Assembly: GCA_002404095.1 (NCBI GenBank)
Contig: DHJA01000248.1
Location: forward strand, 12,572-21,311
DNA from: Planctomycetaceae bacterium UBA4732
Lineage (GTDB): Bacteria > Planctomycetota > Planctomycetia > Gemmatales > Gemmataceae
Direction of reading: 5' to 3'
Length of the DNA: 8,740 nt
Under the pieces are notes generated by a model. That model did no database searches and was not told the DNA's origin. It was given only the letters and a program-made list of their open reading frames with translations. Shown piece by piece: positions 5,012-8,740 of this stretch (positions are counted from its first letter, which is position 1; each line of letters starts with the position of its first letter). A program made the position numbers and the translations under genes.

Positions 5012-7732
5012 TTAGAAATTGTCACTGTCGCCGCCATTATCGGGGGCGCCTTGCTGCTGCTGTTGTTCCTGTCTCGGCTTGCCGCTGAGGATGAGTTGGC
5101 CCTTTTCATCGACGCTGCCGGCCTCCTCGCGCAACTGACGCATCAGTTTTTCCTCGAAATCCGCTTGGCGTTTCCCCTCGAAATACTGCCGCCAGAACTG
5201 GTCCTTATCCCGGATGGTGGCATCTGCGTAGGCGTCGATGAAGCCCTTGTCCTTGTTCTTGTCGTCAAACGAAAGAATCGGCCGTTCCTCAAGCACCGCC
5301 ACGTACCACTTCTTGGCCGGCAGATCCTGGAAGACCAGCGTCTGACCCGGCTTGTCCAGGGTCATGAGCTGGTCGAGCAGGTCGGCGGGCGCGTAGGGGA
5401 TTTGAGACGCCGGGATTACGTAACGGTAGTAGGTCGCACTGCCGGGGTTGGCGGACGGGGCAGGCTTCAGCCGGGCAATGTCAACTAGCTCGAAGACTTG
5501 GCCCAGTTTCTGGTCGCGGAAATACTTGATCGCCTCCTGCGGTGAAAGCTGTCCGTCCGCTTCTTTCTGGCTCAGGTCGCCGCTGATCCGATCCGCTTCG
5601 CGCAGAACCAGTTTCCGCGCCTCCTGGAACCTCCACGCCGCCAGCACGCGCGGCCGGGCGTCGTCGTAATCCAGTTCGTGGGCGCGCTCATCCTCGGAGC
5701 GCCAGAAGACCAGGTATTTGTCACGGCCGTCCGGCAACACCGGCGACGGAATATATTTGCCAGCCTGGAAACCAAAGACTTCGTTGGCGAACGGCGGAAA
5801 CACTTGGCGAGAGTCACGGCTTTGACGCTGCTGGAACAGCCCAATAGCGAATTTAACATCTGCCAAGGCTCGGTCGTCCTCCACCGAGTAGATGTCATCA
5901 AGGCCAGCCTTGTCGTGAAGCTCCCACCCGCGTTCCTTGACCGTCTTACGGATGAACTCCTGTACTTCGGCGTCGGGCTTGTTCTTGAGCTTGCCCAGTT
6001 CGTCCGTGAATTGCTGCAGATCCAAGCTCACAAGGCCGGCAGTTGACGGTTGACCGGGGAAAAATTGCGGCTTGTCTCTCAGCACCTCCCGTTGACGTTT
6101 CTCGAACACTTGCCGCATGGCAACCGCGGCCGGAGGCATGGCCGGAATAAATGGCGCCTGGAGCGCGAAGCCGGCGAATGGCGAACTGTTGACCGCCCAA
6201 CCTGTCCCTTCGAGAAATGTGGACGCCAGGATGCGCGTGCGGTCCGCGGCCTCGCGCGCGTCAATGGTCCCACAGTAACCGGCCGGCGCGGACACGGCCG
6301 AACCCTGGCCCAGGCCGGCGCCGAACGCCTGTCCTACCGAAGCGGCGACGACTTCCGGCCGCAGGTACGTCTGGTCGTGTAGATCGAACGGATAAACCCT
6401 GCCCTCGGTGGCCAGCCAGGAACTGCCGCTTCCTAAATAGGAATTATAATCCTTGGCCAGCGCGTCCTCATTCAACGTCGCGGCCATCGCCGCCTGCGGA
6501 GCGACGCCGCCGCCGGCCAGGTTGCCGCCGAGAGCGGCGGTGGCGTAATAGAGCGCGGGGTCGATGGACGCGGACAAGCCGCGAGCCTTGTAATACTCCG
6601 AATCCGGCGCCGCCACGACGTATTCGAGCTTGATGCGATGCGGCTCCTTGAAGGCCGGCGTGGAGAGTTCGGGCGCGGGTTCCGCGGCCTTGTACTTGGT
6701 GAAGAGGTCTTTCAGCACCTCTTCGCTCGGCGGTTGCGACGGCGTCTTATCCAGAAAGGACTCGACGGGAAGCGGCAGAAAAACAGCCTTGATAGTAGTT
6801 CGGTTGTTGCGATAGAACTTCCAGAAATCATAAGGCGTCACCAGATTCGGCGCGCTGTGTTCCACTTCGGCCACGCCCGGTACGCCGGCCGCGCGTCCGG
6901 CCACCAGTTCCTTGGCGATCATGACGCGGAATTCGTCCTGAACGGCCTTGACGACAATATCCTCCGGAACGGGCCCCTTATTCTGTCGAGCGCGCCCGGC
7001 GAACCACTCTTTGAAGATCGGCTCATCCTTCCAGGAGCCGCCAGGATCGGCCGGCAACCCGTGATTAGCGGCCTCGTGCGCCAGCGCTCGCCTCGTGTCG
7101 GCTTTGGTTAGGACGATGCCGAGCTTGTCGGCCTGATGCTTCCAGATCTCGAAGTCGAGCAACTCCTGGGGCTTGACTCCGCCCCCAAAATAGAAGGGGC
7201 TGGACGATAGCATCATTTGGAAGAACTCGAACCTGTAAATGAGACTCAGGTCGTCAAACGCCCTGTTGCGGCGTGAGTTGTCCACCGGCGCCGACAGATG
7301 CCGAAGCGCGTCAATTTCGGTGAGACTCTGCCGCGTAATCCGGATGAGGTCTTCCGGCCCACGGGCATCGCGGTAACGCTCTCGCCTTCCGACCGAAAGT
7401 ACCTGAAGGCGTTTGTCGGCCTCGTCGGCGTTTTCGGGCTTGTAGTCCTCGATGTCTTTGTTCGCGTCCGTCTGGGCTGCAATTAGAGCGGTGAAAATGA
7501 ATTCGTTGGCGAGTTGGCGCGAATTGCTGATGCCGGTCAGGTCGTTCGTATAGAGGTCGCGGCCGTAGAGGGTGACCACTTTTTCGCCCTTGCCCTGGCC
7601 GGCGCCCGAAAACAAGTGCGTGATGTCGCCCTTTCCGAACTGAAGAATAAAGACGAACATGCAGATGATCGTCAGCACGGCGAAAATAACCTTCTGGTGT
7701 TTCCGGAAGGTGTTAAACGGGTTGAAGGCCAT
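5012..7732 (-). CDS. Large membrane-anchored PpiD/SurA-like protein, function not proven
   Basis: A 906-residue protein. A short N-terminal cytosolic part (MAFNPFNTFRKHQK) is followed by one membrane segment (VIFAVLTIICMFVFILQFG, 15-33) and a large domain outside the cytoplasmic membrane. This is the layout of PpiD, the anchored envelope foldase. Residues about 165-220 resemble a SurA-type chaperone segment. About 645-715 (FANEVFGFQAGKYIPSPV, then YLVFWRSEDE and an acidic, arginine-rich helix) resembles the C-terminal half of a parvulin prolyl isomerase domain. No complete parvulin active site is evident, so activity may be lost and a chaperone role is more likely. A Gly/Ala-rich stretch lies at 395-480. 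The tail has five glutamines (890-894) and an acidic end. The ATG at 7732 is chosen over an in-frame start 44 codons upstream because GAGGA precedes it and the membrane segment then sits where PpiD has it. PpiD-like is a moderate inference. Confidence 0.75.
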   Translation of the reverse strand: MAFNPFNTFRKHQKVIFAVLTIICMFVFILQFGKGDITHLFSGAGQGKGEKVVTLYGRDLYTNDLTGISNSRQLANEFIFTALIAAQTDANKDIEDYKPENADEADKRLQVLSVGRRERYRDARGPEDLIRITRQSLTEIDALRHLSAPVDNSRRNRAFDDLSLIYRFEFFQMMLSSSPFYFGGGVKPQELLDFEIWKHQADKLGIVLTKADTRRALAHEAANHGLPADPGGSWKDEPIFKEWFAGRARQNKGPVPEDIVVKAVQDEFRVMIAKELVAGRAAGVPGVAEVEHSAPNLVTPYDFWKFYRNNRTTIKAVFLPLPVESFLDKTPSQPPSEEVLKDLFTKYKAAEPAPELSTPAFKEPHRIKLEYVVAAPDSEYYKARGLSASIDPALYYATAALGGNLAGGGVAPQAAMAATLNEDALAKDYNSYLGSGSSWLATEGRVYPFDLHDQTYLRPEVVAASVGQAFGAGLGQGSAVSAPAGYCGTIDAREAADRTRILASTFLEGTGWAVNSSPFAGFALQAPFIPAMPPAAVAMRQVFEKRQREVLRDKPQFFPGQPSTAGLVSLDLQQFTDELGKLKNKPDAEVQEFIRKTVKERGWELHDKAGLDDIYSVEDDRALADVKFAIGLFQQRQSRDSRQVFPPFANEVFGFQAGKYIPSPVLPDGRDKYLVFWRSEDERAHELDYDDARPRVLAAWRFQEARKLVLREADRISGDLSQKEADGQLSPQEAIKYFRDQKLGQVFELVDIARLKPAPSANPGSATYYRYVIPASQIPYAPADLLDQLMTLDKPGQTLVFQDLPAKKWYVAVLEERPILSFDDKNKDKGFIDAYADATIRDKDQFWRQYFEGKRQADFEEKLMRQLREEAGSVDEKGQLILSGKPRQEQQQQQGAPDNGGDSDNF

Positions 7733-7738
7733 TACCAG

Positions 7739-7743
7739 TCCTC
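7739..7743 (-). promoter_or_regulatory. Ribosome binding site fixing the start of the PpiD-like gene
   Basis: GAGGA on the minus strand, 6 bases before the ATG at 7732. It is the reason for rejecting the longer in-frame start at 7864. Confidence 0.6.
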
Positions 7744-7786
7744 GGTTTCGGGCGATCCATAATCCGTCGTCCACCTTCGCGGGGGG

Positions 7787-7813
7787 TTGACAGCCCGCGA
7801 AAAGGTATAGTAT
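7787..7813 (+). promoter_or_regulatory. topA: Possible topA promoter
   Basis: A perfect TTGACA (7787-7792) is followed by TATAGTAT (7806-7813). The -10 box may be TATAGT (5/6, spacer 13) or TAGTAT (4/6, spacer 15). Either spacing is short of the usual 16-18. If used, the topA transcript would carry a leader of nearly 190 bases that contains the hairpin at 7891-7971. Confidence 0.4.
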
Positions 7814-7837
7814 GGGTGAATGGCGGTTTTCGCTCAA
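7809..7837 (-). promoter_or_regulatory. Possible promoter of the PpiD-like gene
   Basis: On the minus strand TTGAGC (7837-7832) and CATACT (7814-7809) are 17 bases apart, each matching consensus at 4 of 6 positions. The -10 box overlaps that of the plus-strand topA promoter candidate, so the two could compete for polymerase. Confidence 0.3.
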
Positions 7838-7845
7838 AATAGGAT

Positions 7846-7863
7846 TGTACGGAGTCCGGTACA
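7846..7863. repeat. Small dyad TGTAC-N8-GTACA
   Basis: TGTAC (7846-7850) and GTACA (7859-7863) are symmetric around an 8-base spacer. It lies in the divergent region, downstream of the topA promoter candidate and just upstream of the -35 box of the minus-strand candidate. It could bind a dimeric regulator, but arms of five bases can occur by chance. Confidence 0.25.
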
Positions 7864-7890
7864 CAACACAACAGCAACAGACGCGCTCCG

Positions 7891-7971
7891 GGCGAGCCGG
7901 GTCGCGTAAGCGCCCGGAGATGGTTTCAGTCGCTGAGACAATCTCCGGGCGCTCACGCGACCCGGCTCGCC
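7891..7971. repeat. Long inverted repeat in the topA leader region
   Basis: Arms 7891-7921 and 7941-7971 (31 bp) pair fully except for one G-T wobble. Inside the 19-base loop a second stem (7923-7929 with 7933-7939) continues the helix after one mismatch, leaving a loop of three bases (TCG), so the whole 81 bp folds as one rod. The left arm contains GAGCCGGGTCGCGTAAGCGC. It ends 19 bases before the topA ribosome binding site. It could affect topA expression from the leader or be an extragenic palindrome placed here without regulatory effect. Confidence 0.85.
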
Positions 7972-7990
7972 AAGGTGCGTCGCTTTATAC

Positions 7991-7997
7991 GGAGAGG
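7991..7997 (+). promoter_or_regulatory. topA: Ribosome binding site of topA
   Basis: GGAGAGG, 7 bases before the GTG at 8005. An in-frame GTG at 7975 lacks such a site and is less likely. Confidence 0.65.
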
Positions 7998-8004
7998 ATA
8001 CCAC

Positions 8005-8740
8005 GTGCCCCCACGCAAGAAGCAGCCCGCCGAAGAAGGCGCCCCCGTGACGACCGGCCGCAAGAAGAAGGCCGCCGCGCCGTCGAAGAAACGCGTAACC
8101 GCTCCGGCCGAGGCCCACGACGGCGCCGGCAAGCATGACCTCGTCATCGTCGAATCGCCGACCAAGGCCAAGACGATTAACAAATATCTCGGATCGAATT
8201 ACAAGGTTTTGGCAAGTTACGGCCACGTCCGCGATCTGCCGCGGCGGCGGCGCAAGGGCGAGGTGGTCGCCGGCATCGACATCGACGCCGGTTGGGTGCC
8301 CACCTACGTCGTTCAGGACAAGGAAGAGAACAAAGGCAAATTTAAGGGGAAAGGCGGCGCGGGCCGGCGCACGCCCAAGGACATCCTGGCCGAGCTGAAG
8401 CGCGAGGCGGCCAAGGCCAACCGCGTCTTCCTGGCGACTGACCCCGACCGCGAGGGCGAGGCAATTGCCTGGCATCTGACGCAGGCGATCGGAGGGAAGA
8501 ACAAGTCCATTGCCGCGCGGCGAATCGTCTTCCACGAGATCACGCGTAACGCGATCCAGGAAGCGCTCAAGCATCCCCGCGACATCGATATGGACCTCGT
8601 GCGGGCGCAGCAAGCGCGCCGGGTGATCGACCGGCTAGTGGGCTACAAGCTCAGCCCGTTGCTGTGGAACAAGGTCAAGAAGGGACTCTCGGCGGGCCGC
8701 GTGCAATCCGTCTTTGTGCGGCTCGTCGTCGACCGCGAGC
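8005..8740 (+). CDS. topA: DNA topoisomerase I, N-terminal part (runs off the window)
   Basis: The first 245 residues of a type IA topoisomerase, which relaxes negatively supercoiled DNA by a single-strand break and passage. A Lys/Ala/Pro-rich disordered extension (1-43) precedes the TOPRIM domain: [13 protein letters not shown] (46-58, with the metal-site Glu50), SYGHVRDLP (71-79) and [14 protein letters not shown] (144-157, with the acidic D146-x-D148-x-E150 triad). Domain IV/II blocks follow: [10 protein letters not shown] (175-184) and [20 protein letters not shown] (204-223), then [11 protein letters not shown] (226-236), which helps bind DNA. A basic loop [13 protein letters not shown] (110-122) sits within TOPRIM. 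The catalytic tyrosine domain and the zinc-finger or C-terminal repeats lie beyond the window. The GTG start is set by GGAGAGG. Identification is secure; the frame is open to the last base. Confidence 0.96.
   Translation, partial: MPPRKKQPAEEGAPVTTGRKKKAAAPSKKRVTAPAEAHDGAGKHDLVIVESPTKAKTINKYLGSNYKVLASYGHVRDLPRRRRKGEVVAGIDIDAGWVPTYVVQDKEENKGKFKGKGGAGRRTPKDILAELKREAAKANRVFLATDPDREGEAIAWHLTQAIGGKNKSIAARRIVFHEITRNAIQEALKHPRDIDMDLVRAQQARRVIDRLVGYKLSPLLWNKVKKGLSAGRVQSVFVRLVVDRE

Noticed and set aside
7733..7864. In-frame 44-codon extension of the PpiD-like gene with a lipobox-like LFAGC
   Set aside because: The extension lacks a proper lipoprotein signal (no basic start with a hydrophobic run), would cover the promoter-like region, and lacks the ribosome binding site that the ATG at 7732 has.
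7812..8138. Plus-strand open frame of 108 codons running through the hairpin into topA
   Set aside because: It is out of frame with topA, Arg-rich without motifs, and passes through the inverted repeat.

Overview
The window looks like chromosomal DNA from a GC-rich planctomycete, most likely of the Gemmata group. This is an inference from three things: a secreted DUF1080 (3-keto-disaccharide hydrolase family) protein with a tandem domain layout, frequent GTG starts behind purine-rich ribosome binding sites, and long GC-rich hairpins in the gaps between genes. No rRNA or other phylogenetic marker is present to settle it. I see no phage, transposase, CRISPR or toxin-antitoxin genes.

Layout from left to right. 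(1) Positions 1-56 hold the right part of a palindromic element, downstream of a minus-strand gene for a secreted tandem DUF1080 protein (57-1289). (2) A 191-bp divergent gap leads to a plus-strand pair: a luciferase-like (LLM) flavin-dependent monooxygenase (1481-2653) and an alpha/beta hydrolase (2598-3434). Their reading frames overlap by 56 bp, so they are probably translated together and act in one oxidative or ester-cleaving step. (3) A 172-bp gap with a 28-bp-arm hairpin precedes hflX (3607-4911), a ribosome-associated GTPase. (4) hflX converges on a 906-residue membrane-anchored protein (5012-7732, minus) that resembles the PpiD/SurA type of envelope foldase. A perfect 33-bp-arm inverted repeat sits between the two stop codons. 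(5) A 272-bp divergent region with back-to-back promoter-like sequences and an 81-bp hairpin separates that gene from topA (DNA topoisomerase I, 8005 to beyond the window end). No gene-free stretch exceeds 300 bp.

The genes are mostly housekeeping or envelope/catabolic functions and do not form one pathway, apart from the monooxygenase-hydrolase pair. The most notable non-coding signal is that four of the five intergenic spaces carry a long, nearly perfect inverted repeat. Two of these share the same end sequence (GTTTAGCCGCGA and its complement) around different cores. This suggests a modular family of extragenic palindromes, rather than simple intrinsic terminators: none has a T-tract.
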